Positions 36,450 to 46,179 of a stretch of DNA of 46,191 nucleotides are shown piece after piece. This DNA comes from Prochlorococcus sp. AG-347-J22. GTDB lineage: Bacteria; Cyanobacteriota; Cyanobacteriia; PCC-6307; Cyanobiaceae. The position numbers were made by a program, and so were the translations under genes. The notes beneath the pieces are model-generated. The model did not search any database. It saw nothing but the letters and a program-made list of their open reading frames with translations, and was not told where the DNA came from. The stretch is taken from positions 1 to 46,191 of the forward strand of contig QCBY01000008.1 in NCBI GenBank assembly GCA_003279005.1, read 5' to 3'. Each line of letters begins with the position of its first letter. Position 1 is the stretch's first letter.

Positions 36450-37337
36450 TTGATAATTAAAGACTTGAAATTTAAATTAAATATTATTTTTGAATTACTT
36501 AGGTGGAATAAACCCACTGGAAGACTAATTTTACTTATTCCTTCTGGATGGAGTTTATATCTAACTCCAGAATCAAATCCAAGTTTTCACTTGTTATTGA
36601 AAATAATAATTGGAGGATTATTAGTTAGTGGTTTAGGCTGTATCGTTAATGATATTTGGGATAAAAAAATAGATCAAAAAGTTTTAAGAACCAAAAACAG
36701 ACCTCTTGCTGCAAACAAAATAAGAACCAAATCAGCCTACTCAATTCTTATAATTCTAATTATATGTAGTTTCCTTTTAACTTTATCACTACCAGACAAT
36801 GGAAGAATACTTTCAATTTCACTCGCTTTTTTAGCTTTACCACTAATCTTAATTTATCCTTCGGCAAAAAGATGGTTTAAATATCCTCAAGTTATCTTGT
36901 CCTTATGTTGGGGTTTCGCGGTTTTGATACCTTGGGCCGCTAGTGAAGGGAATATAAACAGTATTGTTTTACTATTTTGCTGGCTTGCTACAATTTTTTG
37001 GACTTTTGGTTTTGATACTGTATATGCATTGGCTGATAAAAAATATGATATTGAGATTGGAGTAAATAGTTCCGCTATTAACCTTGCATCCAAAACAAAA
37101 ATAACTATACAAATTTGTTATTTTTTAACTTCCACTTTTCTAGCAATTTGCGCTTTAGTCAATCAACTTAATCTAATTTTTTGGCCAATTTGGTTGATAA
37201 CAACATTTTTGATGCAAAAAGATACTTTAAAAATATTTCCTGAAAGAAAACAAACAATTCAAAATATTGGTAATCATTTTAAAAACCAAACCATATATGG
37301 GGGATTAATTTTGTTGGGACTCATAATTGCCTCATAA
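36450..37337 (+). CDS. UbiA-type 4-hydroxybenzoate prenyltransferase (plastoquinone path)
   Basis: 295 residues with about eight helices. The two Mg-diphosphate motifs are NDIWDKKIDQ (first aspartate motif) and DKKYDIEIGV (second). LLRWNKPTGRLILLIPSGW starts the fold. In cyanobacteria a UbiA-type enzyme prenylates 4-hydroxybenzoate for plastoquinone, which is the likeliest role; phylloquinone or vitamin E paths use related enzymes. The start is TTG at 36450, with TTG 36465 also possible. ldcA begins five bases after its stop. Confidence 0.88.
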   Translation: MIIKDLKFKLNIIFELLRWNKPTGRLILLIPSGWSLYLTPESNPSFHLLLKIIIGGLLVSGLGCIVNDIWDKKIDQKVLRTKNRPLAANKIRTKSAYSILIILIICSFLLTLSLPDNGRILSISLAFLALPLILIYPSAKRWFKYPQVILSLCWGFAVLIPWAASEGNINSIVLLFCWLATIFWTFGFDTVYALADKKYDIEIGVNSSAINLASKTKITIQICYFLTSTFLAICALVNQLNLIFWPIWLITTFLMQKDTLKIFPERKQTIQNIGNHFKNQTIYGGLILLGLIIAS

Positions 37338-37341
37338 ATTT

Positions 37342-38223
37342 ATGAATAGAAAATTAAAAAAATTAAAAAAAGGAGATGAAATTAATATTTTAGCTCCCAG
37401 CTCTTTTATAGATAAAGAAGATGATTTTAAAAAGGGCATAGATATATTAAAAACTTGGGGTTTAAAAATAATTAGCAATAATATCCTCTCAAGAAAATAT
37501 GGTTTTTTTGCTGGAGATGATTCAAGCAGATTTGAAGAACTCGAGAAAGCGCAAAATAGTAAGCTTATTATTTTTGCAAAAGGAGGATGGGGTGCAGCAA
37601 GACTTTTGGAAAAAAATCCAAATTGGGGAAATGGCCTGATGATTGGATTCTCTGATACATGTTCACTATTACTATCTAAATATTCAAAAGGATATTTTGG
37701 CTCGATTCATGGACCTATGATTACAACTCTTTTTAAAGAGCCTGAGTGGAGTTTAAGTAGACTAAAAAATTTACTTTTTGAAGGATATGTTGAAGATATT
37801 AGAGGTTATCCTTTAAAAAAGGGCATTGCCAAAGGAGAGATTATTGTTACAAATCTAACTATTGCATCTTTTCTAATTGGGACAGATCACTTTCCAGAAT
37901 TAAAAGGAAAAATAATAATATTTGAAGACATCAATGAAGATATTTATAAAATTGATCGAATGTTGACTTATTTAAGAATGACAAACAAATTGAATGAAAT
38001 TGCAGGAATTGGATTCGGAAGTTTTTCAGATGACTCAGTTACTCCCGAATGGAAAGGCTTACTCAAAAAAGTAATAATAGAAAGACTAGAAGAGTTTGAT
38101 ATTCCTATTCTTTTTGACCTCCCTGTTGGACATTTATCTGGTAATGCATGCATCCCCTTGGGTTGTGAAGCAATATTAAATGGAAATAATGGAAACCTTA
38201 GTGTTCATATTCCTTGTTACTGA
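37342..38223 (+). CDS. ldcA: LD-carboxypeptidase (muramoyltetrapeptide carboxypeptidase, S66)
   Basis: Trims the terminal D-Ala from tetrapeptides during murein recycling, in the cytoplasm. 293 residues. KGDEINILAPSSF begins the fold. The nucleophile serine is in IGFSDTCSLL; GSIHGPM and FEDINEDIYKIDRML follow, with the catalytic Glu in that motif and the His in PVGHLSGNACIP. A TTG at 37327 would add five residues and overlap the prenyltransferase; ATG 37342 is preferred. Overlaps ispD by seven bases on the other strand. Confidence 0.93.
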   Translation: MNRKLKKLKKGDEINILAPSSFIDKEDDFKKGIDILKTWGLKIISNNILSRKYGFFAGDDSSRFEELEKAQNSKLIIFAKGGWGAARLLEKNPNWGNGLMIGFSDTCSLLLSKYSKGYFGSIHGPMITTLFKEPEWSLSRLKNLLFEGYVEDIRGYPLKKGIAKGEIIVTNLTIASFLIGTDHFPELKGKIIIFEDINEDIYKIDRMLTYLRMTNKLNEIAGIGFGSFSDDSVTPEWKGLLKKVIIERLEEFDIPILFDLPVGHLSGNACIPLGCEAILNGNNGNLSVHIPCY

Positions 38224-38891
38224 AAATTTTTTAAAAACAGTTTCGCTATTTTTAGATCTATCGGAGATGTAATTTTTATATTTGAAGAATTTCCTTCAAT
38301 AATTTTGACTTCCCAATTTAAAAATTCGAACAGTGAGGCATCATCAGTAACTTTCCAATTATTTTCAATTGCCATAATATGAGCTTTTCTTAGACTCTTT
38401 ACTAAAAAACCTTGCGGGGTTTGTGCTGCCCACAAATTTTTTCTATCGGGAGTTTTTTTAATATAACCTTTATCATCAACAATCTTTATTGTATCGGTAA
38501 CTTTGGTAGCTAAAATAACTGCATCATTTTCTTCTAATCCCAAAGCACATTTATTTATCAAGATTGGATCTATTAAGCATCTAGCACCATCATGAATGAG
38601 AACTTTTTCAGCATTAGACGGTAGAGAATTTAAACCATTAAAGACAGACTCTTGCCTGGTTTTACCACCAATAATCCATTGCACTTTAGAGGAAAAACCT
38701 TTAACTGAATTTAATAATTCATGTTTATCGTTAGGTTGCCCAATTATTCCTACCCAGCTTACTAAACTTGAAGAAAATACAGATTTTAAAGTCCAATAAA
38801 TGAGAGATTCACCTTCTAGTTCAATAAGTAATTTATTTTTTCCAGCTTTCATTCTGCTACCGCTTCCTGCAGCAGGTATTAATACATGCAC
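38217..38891 (-). CDS. ispD: 2-C-methyl-D-erythritol 4-phosphate cytidylyltransferase
   Basis: Third MEP-pathway enzyme for isoprenoids such as carotenoids and the chlorophyll phytyl tail. 224 residues. CTP-binding start HVLIPAAGSGSRM with a conserved lysine in AGKNKLLIEL, then SVFNGLNSL, VLIHDGARCL, and RKNLWAAQTPQGF. The C-terminus has KVTDDASLFE. The start codon is GTG at 38891. Divergent from fabG over 94 bases. Confidence 0.95.
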   Translation of the reverse strand: MHVLIPAAGSGSRMKAGKNKLLIELEGESLIYWTLKSVFSSSLVSWVGIIGQPNDKHELLNSVKGFSSKVQWIIGGKTRQESVFNGLNSLPSNAEKVLIHDGARCLIDPILINKCALGLEENDAVILATKVTDTIKIVDDKGYIKKTPDRKNLWAAQTPQGFLVKSLRKAHIMAIENNWKVTDDASLFEFLNWEVKIIEGNSSNIKITSPIDLKIAKLFLKNFQ

Positions 38892-38985
38892 AATAATTTG
38901 GCTTAATGTTTTCTAGATAATTATAAATAAACGCATTATGTTTGCACAAATAGTACTACGATTTTAAATTATAAAAATTTTTACA

Positions 38986-39735
38986 ATGTCAAAGGCAGAA
39001 TCTTTAACAGGAAAAGTTGCTTTAATTACAGGAGCAAGTAGAGGGATAGGAAAGGAGATAGCCATAGAACTTAGTTACTTAGGAGCAGAGGTAATTATCA
39101 ATTATTCATCTTCTGATGAAAAAGCGGAAGAAGTTGTAAATATAATCAAAAATTCTGGAGGTAAAGTTCATAAGTTAAAATTTGACGTCTCAAAAGAGGA
39201 ATCTGTTAGTGCGGCTTTTGAAGAAATTATAAAAATTAATGGGACCATAGATATCCTTGTAAATAATGCTGGGATAACAAGGGATGGTCTATTAATGCGA
39301 ATGAAATCAGAGCAATGGGACGACGTTCTAAATACAAATTTAAAAGGGGTTTTTCTTTGTACTAAATATGCTTCTAAATTTATGCTTAAAAAAAGAAGCG
39401 GCAAGATAATAAATATCTCATCTATTGTTGGAATAATTGGAAATCCTGGACAAGCAAATTATTCTGCCGCAAAAGCAGGTGTTATTGGCTTCACAAAAAC
39501 TTGTGCGAAAGAATTTGCTTCTAGAGGGATAAATGTAAATGCCATAGCCCCTGGTTTTATAGAAACAGAAATGACTGAAAACCTAAATAATGAAGAAATA
39601 ATCAAGGCTATCCCGCTTGCTAAACTTGGTACTAGCTCACAAATAGCGCAATTAGTTTCTTTTTTAGTTTCGAGTAATGCAGGAAGTTATATTACAGGAC
39701 AGACAATAAGAATTGATGGGGGAATGAGTATTTAA
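38986..39735 (+). CDS. fabG: 3-oxoacyl-[acyl-carrier-protein] reductase
   Basis: Reduces 3-oxoacyl-ACP with NADPH in fatty acid synthesis. 249 residues, full SDR length. NADPH loop VALITGASRGIGKEIA, then ILVNNAGITRDGLLMRM. The catalytic Ser-Tyr-Lys lies in INISSIVG and ANYSAAKAG, with IAPGFIETEMTE near the end and a terminal TGQTIRIDGGMSI. These are textbook FabG residues. ATG start. Its stop directly abuts the next gene's stop on the other strand. Confidence 0.96.
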   Translation: MSKAESLTGKVALITGASRGIGKEIAIELSYLGAEVIINYSSSDEKAEEVVNIIKNSGGKVHKLKFDVSKEESVSAAFEEIIKINGTIDILVNNAGITRDGLLMRMKSEQWDDVLNTNLKGVFLCTKYASKFMLKKRSGKIINISSIVGIIGNPGQANYSAAKAGVIGFTKTCAKEFASRGINVNAIAPGFIETEMTENLNNEEIIKAIPLAKLGTSSQIAQLVSFLVSSNAGSYITGQTIRIDGGMSI

Positions 39736-39915
39736 TTAAGTGCTTTCGTATGGTTGTCCTAATTCATCCCTTAATCTTCTAATTTTTTGCAAAAGTTTTA
39801 ATCTTCGACTTCTAGCAGTTAAAGTCAAGAAAAATCTTAGAGGGAAATATATAAGAGTCATTGCGACTGCAAGTGTCGCAGTTAAAGTGAAAATAAGATT
39901 TCCGGTTTTATCCAT
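39736..39915 (-). CDS. Small membrane protein, 59 aa
   Basis: An ATG at 39915 opens 59 codons to TAA at 39736. One helix (LIFTLTATLAVAMTLIYFPL) near the N-terminus is followed by an Arg/Lys-rich amphipathic stretch (ARSRRLKLLQKIRRLRDELG) and a short end QPYEST. Codon use fits the genome. The stop abuts fabG with no gap, as elsewhere in this window. I recognise no family; a membrane-anchored, positively charged helix is all the sequence shows. Confidence 0.75.
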   Translation of the reverse strand: MDKTGNLIFTLTATLAVAMTLIYFPLRFFLTLTARSRRLKLLQKIRRLRDELGQPYEST

Positions 39916-40001
39916 AATAACAAGATACTCATTTTTTAATTAATTTGAAGAGCTGCTTAAGAGAAATTCGGCTTTCCCCACTTAATTAACTATCACTTAA
40001 A

Positions 40002-40007
40002 TATAAT
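40002..40007 (+). promoter_or_regulatory. Candidate -10 element for groEL
   Basis: A perfect TATAAT lies 43 bases before the groEL ATG. The expected -35 position reads CACTTA, a poor match. No CIRCE element (TTAGCACTC and its inverted partner) is present upstream, so HrcA control of this copy is not supported. Confidence 0.4.
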
Positions 40008-40050
40008 TCCATGGGAGATTAGAATAGGAATAAAAATTGATTTAATAAAC

Positions 40051-41808
40051 ATGCCAAAACAATTGAGCTTTTCGAACGAATCACGAGAAGCGATCGAAAA
40101 GGGAGTAAATACTGTAGCTGATGCGGTTAAGGTAACTATTGGACCCAAGGCAAAAAATGTTGTCATAGATAGAAAATTCGGATCACCAGATGTGGTTAGA
40201 GATGGATCTACAGTTGCTAAAGAAATAAACCTTGAAAACCCTATCTCTAATTTAGGAGCAAAATTAATAGAACAAGTAGCATCTAAAACTAAAGAAAGTG
40301 CAGGAGATGGAACAACTACAGCAACAATCTTAACTCAAATAATGGTTCAAGAAGGATTAAAAAATATAGCTGCTGGTGCTAGTCCTATTGAGCTCAAAAA
40401 AGGTATGGAAAAGGGATTAGCTTTTGTTTTAGAGCAACTAAAATCAAAAAGTATAAAAATAAATGGATCAGATATTCAAAAAGTTGCAACAGTAAGTGCT
40501 GGAGGAGATGAAGAGATAGGTGCAATAATTTCAAAGGCAATGGATATTGTAACTTCAGATGGGGTAATCACCGTAGAAGAATCACAATCACTCGAGACAG
40601 ATTTAGACATCACAGAAGGAATGTCTTTTGATAGGGGATATAGTTCACCTTATTTTGTAACAGATCAAGAAAGACAAATCTGCGAACTTGAAAATCCTAA
40701 GATATTGATTACTGATCAAAAGATTTCTACATTATCAAATTTGGTCCCTATCCTAGAAGAAATTCAAAAATCTGCTTCTCCATTTTTAGTCCTTGCTGAA
40801 GATATTGAGGGAGAAGCTTTAACAACACTCGTATTAAATAAAAATAGTGGAGTATTAAACGTTTCAGCTGTTCGAGCTCCATCATTTGGGGAAAGAAGAA
40901 AGGCTGCATTAGAGGATATTGCGATTCTTACAGGAGCTAAATTAATAAGTGAAGACAAATCTATGAAGTTAGAAGAAGTAACTATCAATGATCTTGGTAA
41001 AGCAAAAAAAATAACAATCTCTAAGGATAAAACAACAATCGTAGCTTTTGACGATACCAAAAACTTTGTCAAAGCAAGAGTTGAGAAATTAAAAAGGGAA
41101 GTAGAAATAACTGAATCAGAATATGATAAGGATAAAATTAATGAGAGGATAGCCAAACTATCTGGAGGAGTAGCTCTAATTAAAGTTGGAGCTGCTACAG
41201 AAACAGAGATGAAATATAAAAAATTAAGAATAGAAGACTCACTCAACGCAACAAAAGCAGCTATTGAAGAAGGAGTTGTTTCAGGGGGTGGGCAAACATT
41301 AATAGAGATTTCAGAAGAACTTTCTAATTTACGTAAAGAGACATCAGATGATTTAACCACAGGTATAGATATTATTACAAATGCACTTTTAGAACCTACT
41401 AAACAAATTGCAAAAAATGCTGGGTTTAATGGAGATGTAGTTGTTGCAGATATAAAAAGACTTAACAAGGGGTTTAATGCTAATACTGGAGATTATGAGA
41501 ATTTAAACGCATCAGGGATATTAGATCCTACTAAAGTAATTCGATTAGCTCTTCAAGATTCAGTATCAATAGCAGCCATGCTTCTCACTACTGAAGTCGC
41601 AGTTGCTGACATTCCAGAGCCTGAGACAGTTCCAGCTGGAGGGCAAGGAGCAGATCCTATGGGTGGAATGGGTGGAATGGGTGGAATGGGTGGAATGGGT
41701 GGTATGGGCATGCCAGGAATGGGTGGCATGGGTGGCATGGGCATGCCAGGAATGGGTGGTATGGGTATGCCAGGAATGGGTGGCATGGGCATGCCAGGAA
41801 TGATGTAA
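40051..41808 (+). CDS. groEL: Chaperonin GroEL (copy not paired with groES)
   Basis: ATP-driven folding chamber subunit. 585 residues, longer than the roughly 545 usual. Start [34 protein letters not shown], and the nucleotide site [11 protein letters not shown] are normal. The tail beyond about residue 536 is a Gly-Met repeat of GGM and GMPGM units, far longer than the E. coli GGM tail. No groES is adjacent, as for the second groEL of cyanobacteria, which is often less able to work in the standard way. ATG start. Confidence 0.95.
   Translation: MPKQLSFSNESREAIEKGVNTVADAVKVTIGPKAKNVVIDRKFGSPDVVRDGSTVAKEINLENPISNLGAKLIEQVASKTKESAGDGTTTATILTQIMVQEGLKNIAAGASPIELKKGMEKGLAFVLEQLKSKSIKINGSDIQKVATVSAGGDEEIGAIISKAMDIVTSDGVITVEESQSLETDLDITEGMSFDRGYSSPYFVTDQERQICELENPKILITDQKISTLSNLVPILEEIQKSASPFLVLAEDIEGEALTTLVLNKNSGVLNVSAVRAPSFGERRKAALEDIAILTGAKLISEDKSMKLEEVTINDLGKAKKITISKDKTTIVAFDDTKNFVKARVEKLKREVEITESEYDKDKINERIAKLSGGVALIKVGAATETEMKYKKLRIEDSLNATKAAIEEGVVSGGGQTLIEISEELSNLRKETSDDLTTGIDIITNALLEPTKQIAKNAGFNGDVVVADIKRLNKGFNANTGDYENLNASGILDPTKVIRLALQDSVSIAAMLLTTEVAVADIPEPETVPAGGQGADPMGGMGGMGGMGGMGGMGMPGMGGMGGMGMPGMGGMGMPGMGGMGMPGMM
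41659..41805 (+). repeat. GGM/GMPGM-coding repeat in the groEL tail
   Basis: About 147 bases alternate copies of GGTGGAATG, GGTGGCATG and ATGCCAGGAATG, giving a Gly-Met tail of roughly 49 residues. Higher-order units GMPGMGG recur three times. Such tails sit inside the folding chamber; the DNA repeats can change length by slippage. Confidence 0.9.
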
Positions 41809-41814
41809 AAAAAC

Positions 41815-42309
41815 CTAACTAGCTTTTTTCTCGTTTTTAATCCATTTTCTTAAATTATTTATATTGGGTAATGGTAAATTTTCCTTATCAACATATTCGC
41901 TTATATTTTTATTTAACTCATAAATGTCATCTCTAACAATTCCATTATTATTAGATACTTTTACTTTATTAGATTTAAAATTTATCTCTACTTGGTTTGG
42001 AACATTTTCTAAAAATTCTAAATTAATTTGATCTTTATTTTCCTCTTCCTGATATTCTTCTATTGATTTAATTTGATCTTTATTTTCCTCTTCCTGATAT
42101 TCTTCTATTGATTTAATTTGATCTTTATTTTCCTCTTCCTGATATTCTCCTATTGATTTAATTTGATCTTTATTTTCCTCTATTAACTCGTTCAAAGATT
42201 CAATTCCAAACCTATGTACCCATCTATTAACTAAATTTTCTAAGATTGAATAATTTTTAACAAAAGATGCTTTTTGGTAAGTATCTTTTAGATGATCTTT
42301 TAAAAACAT
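41815..42309 (-). CDS. Hypothetical protein with 15-residue repeats
   Basis: 164 residues, ATG start, no membrane segment. N-terminal helical part (FLKDHLKDTYQKASFVKN), then about three and a half copies of EENKDQIKSIEEYQE (about 43-95), acidic and likely coiled or disordered. A C-terminal part follows with strands and KENLPLPNINNLRKWIK. One copy differs by Gly for Glu, from a single base. No family recognised. It starts seven bases after the ABC permease gene on the same strand and faces groEL. Confidence 0.75.
   Translation of the reverse strand: MFLKDHLKDTYQKASFVKNYSILENLVNRWVHRFGIESLNELIEENKDQIKSIGEYQEEENKDQIKSIEEYQEEENKDQIKSIEEYQEEENKDQINLEFLENVPNQVEINFKSNKVKVSNNNGIVRDDIYELNKNISEYVDKENLPLPNINNLRKWIKNEKKAS
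42027..42181 (-). repeat. 45-bp tandem repeat inside the hypothetical gene
   Basis: Three 45-base copies (42027-42071, 42072-42116, 42117-42161) and 20 bases of a fourth. Copies one and two are identical; copy three differs at one base (T to C at 42149 or so). The frame is kept because 45 is a multiple of three, so copy number can change without breaking the gene. Confidence 0.95.
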
Positions 42310-42316
42310 AAATTTA

Positions 42317-43141
42317 TTAATTTAATTTTCTGTTTAACAATGGTCTGATAATTATCAAGGAAACAACTGTTAAGGAAAATAAAATTGAGATACAACTCTT
42401 ACAAGTTAAGTCACCATATGGTGCATGTAAAGCCACGACATCCAAATTCATACTTTGAGTATATGCAATCCTTATTGGCTCGATAGCAAAAGTTAAAGGG
42501 TTTAGAGAGGCAAGCCACCCTAACCAATTTGGCATGAAAGATATAGGAGCTAATGCAGTGCTTGCAAAAAGAAGAGGCAAATTTATTACGAATATAAGAG
42601 CAATTAATTCAATATGACCAGGCAAAACGAAAGCTAAACATAGACTTATGGATGTAACAAAAAGTACTAATAGAATTAATGTTGTAAATACAATACCTAA
42701 TCCATAAAAGTCAGGCCATCCATAACCTAGAACAAAAGAAACAATCATTATCAATATACTTTGAACGAAACTCAAAATAGTAATATAAAAGAAAGAAGAT
42801 AAAACTATAGACAATCTACTTGCTAGAGGGGCAACGAGTAACCTATTTAAAAATCCGAACTCTCTATCAAACATCAAAGGCAAGCCTGAATTCAAAGCTC
42901 CACTAAAAGCAGTAAAAACAATTAGTCCTGCTCCTAAGAAATTCCCATAAGAATTTACTCCTGGTAGAAAACCTTCAGGAGCTTTTGAGAAAAGAGCTCC
43001 AAATAAAAAAAGCCAAATTATGGGTTGCAATATACCTGCTAGAAGAGTTGAAGGTCTTCTTTTTAATTGGATAAATAACCTTTTTGTTAAAGCAAAAGTT
43101 TCTTGATATAAAAAAAATAAATTATATTTTTTTAATTCCAT
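42317..43141 (-). CDS. ABC-2 type transporter permease
   Basis: Membrane half of an ABC exporter of the DrrB/ABC-2 kind. 274 residues with six helices; TKRLFIQLKRRPSTLLAG precedes the first, and an ABC-2 signature region PISFMPNWLGWLASLNPLTFAI lies before the last. Likely exports lipids, drugs or polysaccharides; the substrate is unknown. ATG start. The ATPase lies just upstream on the same strand with a gap of 53 bases, so the two form one transporter. Confidence 0.92.
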   Translation of the reverse strand: MELKKYNLFFLYQETFALTKRLFIQLKRRPSTLLAGILQPIIWLFLFGALFSKAPEGFLPGVNSYGNFLGAGLIVFTAFSGALNSGLPLMFDREFGFLNRLLVAPLASRLSIVLSSFFYITILSFVQSILIMIVSFVLGYGWPDFYGLGIVFTTLILLVLFVTSISLCLAFVLPGHIELIALIFVINLPLLFASTALAPISFMPNWLGWLASLNPLTFAIEPIRIAYTQSMNLDVVALHAPYGDLTCKSCISILFSLTVVSLIIIRPLLNRKLN

Positions 43142-43194
43142 TTTAAAGAATCTCTATATCCTTATTATAATTAATAATGAAAAAATTTATTATT

Positions 43195-44211
43195 TTATCT
43201 CATTGATTGCTTAGATTCTTTTTTTAGATCTCTTTTGCCAGTCATGGAAATTTCTGCGTCTTGCAATGTTTTACCAGTAGCTTGTAGATATACATCATCC
43301 AAGCTTGGCTGGCTTTGAGCAAGAGAAAAGATTTCAAACTTTGAAAAAGCCAATTCTACTTTAACTTTTGAGAGTAAATCCTTTTCCCTCTCTACTACGA
43401 AATTTATTGAATAACCTTGAGATTTATTAATGATAATCTGACTAATTCCATCTATTGAAGATAAAATTTCGCATATTTTTTTCGATTCTTCCTTAGTACT
43501 AAATTCTCTTACTTTTAATGTTATTCTATCTCCTCCTAATTTATTTTTGAGTAAAGCAGGTTTTCCTTTCGCTATAACTTTACCATCGTCAATAATTACC
43601 AAACTATCCGCCAATTTATCTATTTCATCAAGATAATGACTACTTAATATAATTGTCATTCCCTCATTTCTCAAATCCTTCAGGAGTTGCCAAATTATAT
43701 TTCTGCTTTCAATATCCAACCCTACCGTTGGTTCATCTAATATTAAAACTTTGGGCAAATGTAAAAGACCTGCGGCTAAATCAATTCTTCTTTTCATACC
43801 TCCTGAATATGTTCCGCATTTTCTATCAATCCAATCATTCATATCTAATTGCTTAATTAAAATTTTTATTCTTTCGTATTTTTCCTTTTTTTTCATATGG
43901 TACAAATCCGACTGAAAATCTAATAACTCTCGCCCAGTGAGGATTTTATCAAGACTAATATCCTGAGCAACATAACCAATAAACTCTCTAATTTGTCTTG
44001 GATTTTTTTTTAAATCAATATTATTTATAAAAACTTCTCCGCTATCAGGTTCAACTAAAGTAGCTAGTATTTTTATAAGAGTGGATTTACCTGCACCATT
44101 TGGACCCAAGATTCCAAATAATGTTCCAGAATCAATATCCATTGATAAATTTTTTAATGCCTTAATATCAGAATATGATTTTGAAAGATCTTTAACTTTT
44201 ATATAGTTCAT
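43195..44211 (-). CDS. ABC-2 type transporter ATPase (DrrA/CcmA-like)
   Basis: 338 residues. Walker A GILGPNGAGKSTL, Q-loop GYVAQDISLD, signature YSGGMKRRIDLAAGL, Walker B VLILDEPTVGLD, and switch His in SSHYLDE. A C-terminal extension of about 110 residues is typical of DrrA-type drug exporters. ATG start. Follows ctaB after 37 bases on the same strand. Confidence 0.94.
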   Translation of the reverse strand: MNYIKVKDLSKSYSDIKALKNLSMDIDSGTLFGILGPNGAGKSTLIKILATLVEPDSGEVFINNIDLKKNPRQIREFIGYVAQDISLDKILTGRELLDFQSDLYHMKKKEKYERIKILIKQLDMNDWIDRKCGTYSGGMKRRIDLAAGLLHLPKVLILDEPTVGLDIESRNIIWQLLKDLRNEGMTIILSSHYLDEIDKLADSLVIIDDGKVIAKGKPALLKNKLGGDRITLKVREFSTKEESKKICEILSSIDGISQIIINKSQGYSINFVVEREKDLLSKVKVELAFSKFEIFSLAQSQPSLDDVYLQATGKTLQDAEISMTGKRDLKKESKQSMR

Positions 44212-44248
44212 CTTGCTAGGATTTTTTCTCTAAACATTTTAAATTAAT

Positions 44249-45247
44249 TTAATAATTAAAGTTTGCTACTAAGGAAAAGAACATTTGAATAGAATGTTGT
44301 TCAAATTCCACCGAAAGTTGAGTTCTTGAAATCAAAAGTAAAAGACAGATACCAAACATATAAAGAATTGACCATCTGAATAATCCTTTGGCTTTTACTA
44401 AATCATCTGGAGAACTTTTCAATCTATTTATTAGTTGTAAAAGTCTGCCATTAAAAGGTAAAAGCATTATCAAATAAAGAAATCCTCCCTCAGGTAAAGC
44501 TAAAACCCCCAAAATACTCATAAATACGGTTGCCCATCCATAACGCGAAATAGCTTTTACTGTAAAAGCCGAGCCTTTAACAGAGGGGAGCATAGGTATA
44601 CCCACAGACGCATAATCATCTTTTAATAAAATTGCTAGCGCCCAAAAATGAGCTGGCGTCCAAAGCATTACCAAACCAAATAACCACCAACCACTAAGTC
44701 CTACATGTCCATTAGCTGCAGATGCACCTACTAATGGAGGGATAGCTCCTGCAACTCCTCCAAAAACAATATTTTGAGTTGTTCGTGGTTTAAGAATTAT
44801 CGTGTATAAAATTACATAGCTGCATAAACCCAATAATGTTAATCCAGCAGCTAAATAATTCACCCCGCTTATCAGAAGCATTGCAGCCGCCAAAGTACAA
44901 GACATAGCGCCTAAAAAAACAGTCTTTGATGATAATTTGCCTGAAGGTAAAGCTCTTTTACTTGTTCTTGTCATCCTTTTGTCTAAGTCCATTTCCCATA
45001 AACAGTTAAGTGCTCCAGCCGCTGCTGCTGCTAAAGCCCCCCCTCCTAAAGTACATACAAGTTTTGGAGAAGATAAAGGCCATTCTTCCGTTAATGCCAT
45101 ACCCCCCAAAGTTGTAGCAAGTAATAATGGAATCAATCTAGGTTTGGCGACTTCAAGCCAAGCAGGCAATATAACTTTTTTTCTTGAGGGTACAACTTGT
45201 TCACGAATTGAACTCGGGAAATTTAAGTTTTCTAAATTACTTTTCAT
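44249..45247 (-). CDS. ctaB: Protoheme IX farnesyltransferase (heme O synthase)
   Basis: Adds farnesyl to heme B to make heme O for the terminal oxidase. 332 residues with about nine helices. Prenyl-diphosphate motif [15 protein letters not shown], then [20 protein letters not shown] and the second Asp loop [15 protein letters not shown]. The N-terminus has 30 polar residues. Its ATG overlaps the ctaA TGA by four bases (ATGA), showing translational coupling. Confidence 0.96.
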   Translation of the reverse strand: MKSNLENLNFPSSIREQVVPSRKKVILPAWLEVAKPRLIPLLLATTLGGMALTEEWPLSSPKLVCTLGGGALAAAAAGALNCLWEMDLDKRMTRTSKRALPSGKLSSKTVFLGAMSCTLAAAMLLISGVNYLAAGLTLLGLCSYVILYTIILKPRTTQNIVFGGVAGAIPPLVGASAANGHVGLSGWWLFGLVMLWTPAHFWALAILLKDDYASVGIPMLPSVKGSAFTVKAISRYGWATVFMSILGVLALPEGGFLYLIMLLPFNGRLLQLINRLKSSPDDLVKAKGLFRWSILYMFGICLLLLISRTQLSVEFEQHSIQMFFSLVANFNY

Positions 45248-46179
45248 GAGTTTAAACCTACTATTACTGAATTCAGTGGTTGATTTATTTTTTTATTTAA
45301 ATTTGGATTCTTGAAAATCAATGATGTTAAGATCGCGATTAATAGGGAGGAATTTAGTTGATGGCCAATAACAAAAAAAGGTTCTCTTAAATTTGTTTTA
45401 AGGCTCAATACTCCAAGAACAATTTGGGAAATCAAGAGAAAAAATAGTGAGGACAGGTATTTCCAATTTTTTTGGAACAAATTTTGTTTATATATTGAGA
45501 TTGCCAATATAGATAAAACAGAGACAGAAATTGGGATGGCAAATAATTTATGAGCATCTAATATCAAACATTGTTTATTTAAAGATAAACAGAGATGTGC
45601 AGACCAAGTTGATGAAAGCCTTACTCCGATAAAAGATTGAATTAAAGTCAATATTAAGGGGAACAATAATAAAATCTTCCACCAAATCAATGATTTATTA
45701 ACCTCATTATTTTCTAGTTTCTGATTTATAAAAATTGTTGTTATTAGTAGTAAAAAAGCTGTCAAAAGGTGAGCTGTAACTGAGTATGAATTAAGTAAAT
45801 TTATAACTGTTAAGGCTCCAATAGAGCCTTGAACAATAACAAGGAAAACTAATAATGAATATGTAATTGGTAGCCAATTTGGTACTTCTCTTCTCCAAAT
45901 TATTGATAATACGAATTTAGTAAGAATTAATAGCCCAACTAGAAAAGCATCCAGACGGTGAAACCATTCTAGAAATACTCTTATATTCATATGACTTAAA
46001 GGTAGAAAAGTGCCATAACATAAAGGCCAATCAGGACAAGCAAGTCCTGCTTCCATAACCCTTGTAGCTCCTCCAATAACTATTAAGGCTATTAATGCAA
46101 AAACGCAATGATTTCCCAATTTTAAAAAAACTGACTTATGTCTGGATTGATTTATTTTGTTATTTAACAAGTTAATCAA
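45244..46179 (-). CDS. ctaA: Heme A synthase (CtaA/COX15)
   Basis: Oxidises heme O to heme A for cytochrome c oxidase. 311 residues with about eight helices. Heme and Cys regions: [21 protein letters not shown] (Cys pair), [14 protein letters not shown] (His), [13 protein letters not shown] (His), and [11 protein letters not shown] (His) are all visible. TTG at 46179 is used as start, but the frame stays open to the window edge (codons for KIRA precede), so the true start may lie outside. Coupled to ctaB. Oxidase subunits (ctaCDE) would be expected beyond this edge. Confidence 0.93.
   Translation of the reverse strand: MINLLNNKINQSRHKSVFLKLGNHCVFALIALIVIGGATRVMEAGLACPDWPLCYGTFLPLSHMNIRVFLEWFHRLDAFLVGLLILTKFVLSIIWRREVPNWLPITYSLLVFLVIVQGSIGALTVINLLNSYSVTAHLLTAFLLLITTIFINQKLENNEVNKSLIWWKILLLFPLILTLIQSFIGVRLSSTWSAHLCLSLNKQCLILDAHKLFAIPISVSVLSILAISIYKQNLFQKNWKYLSSLFFLLISQIVLGVLSLKTNLREPFFVIGHQLNSSLLIAILTSLIFKNPNLNKKINQPLNSVIVGLNS

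Noticed and set aside
39740..39943. A 67-aa + strand frame behind fabG.
   Set aside because: It lies opposite the 59-aa minus-strand gene, whose helix and codon pattern are more convincing; the + frame has random-looking composition.
39916..40050. A CIRCE element for groEL.
   Set aside because: No inverted TTAGCACTC-type sequence is present upstream.
41553..41792. Pro/Met-rich frame antisense to the groEL tail.
   Set aside because: A mirror of the Gly-Met repeat in the other strand; low complexity and no start signal.
42027..42181. Repeats that could be taken for a CRISPR array.
   Set aside because: Copies are directly adjacent with no spacers and lie in frame in a gene.
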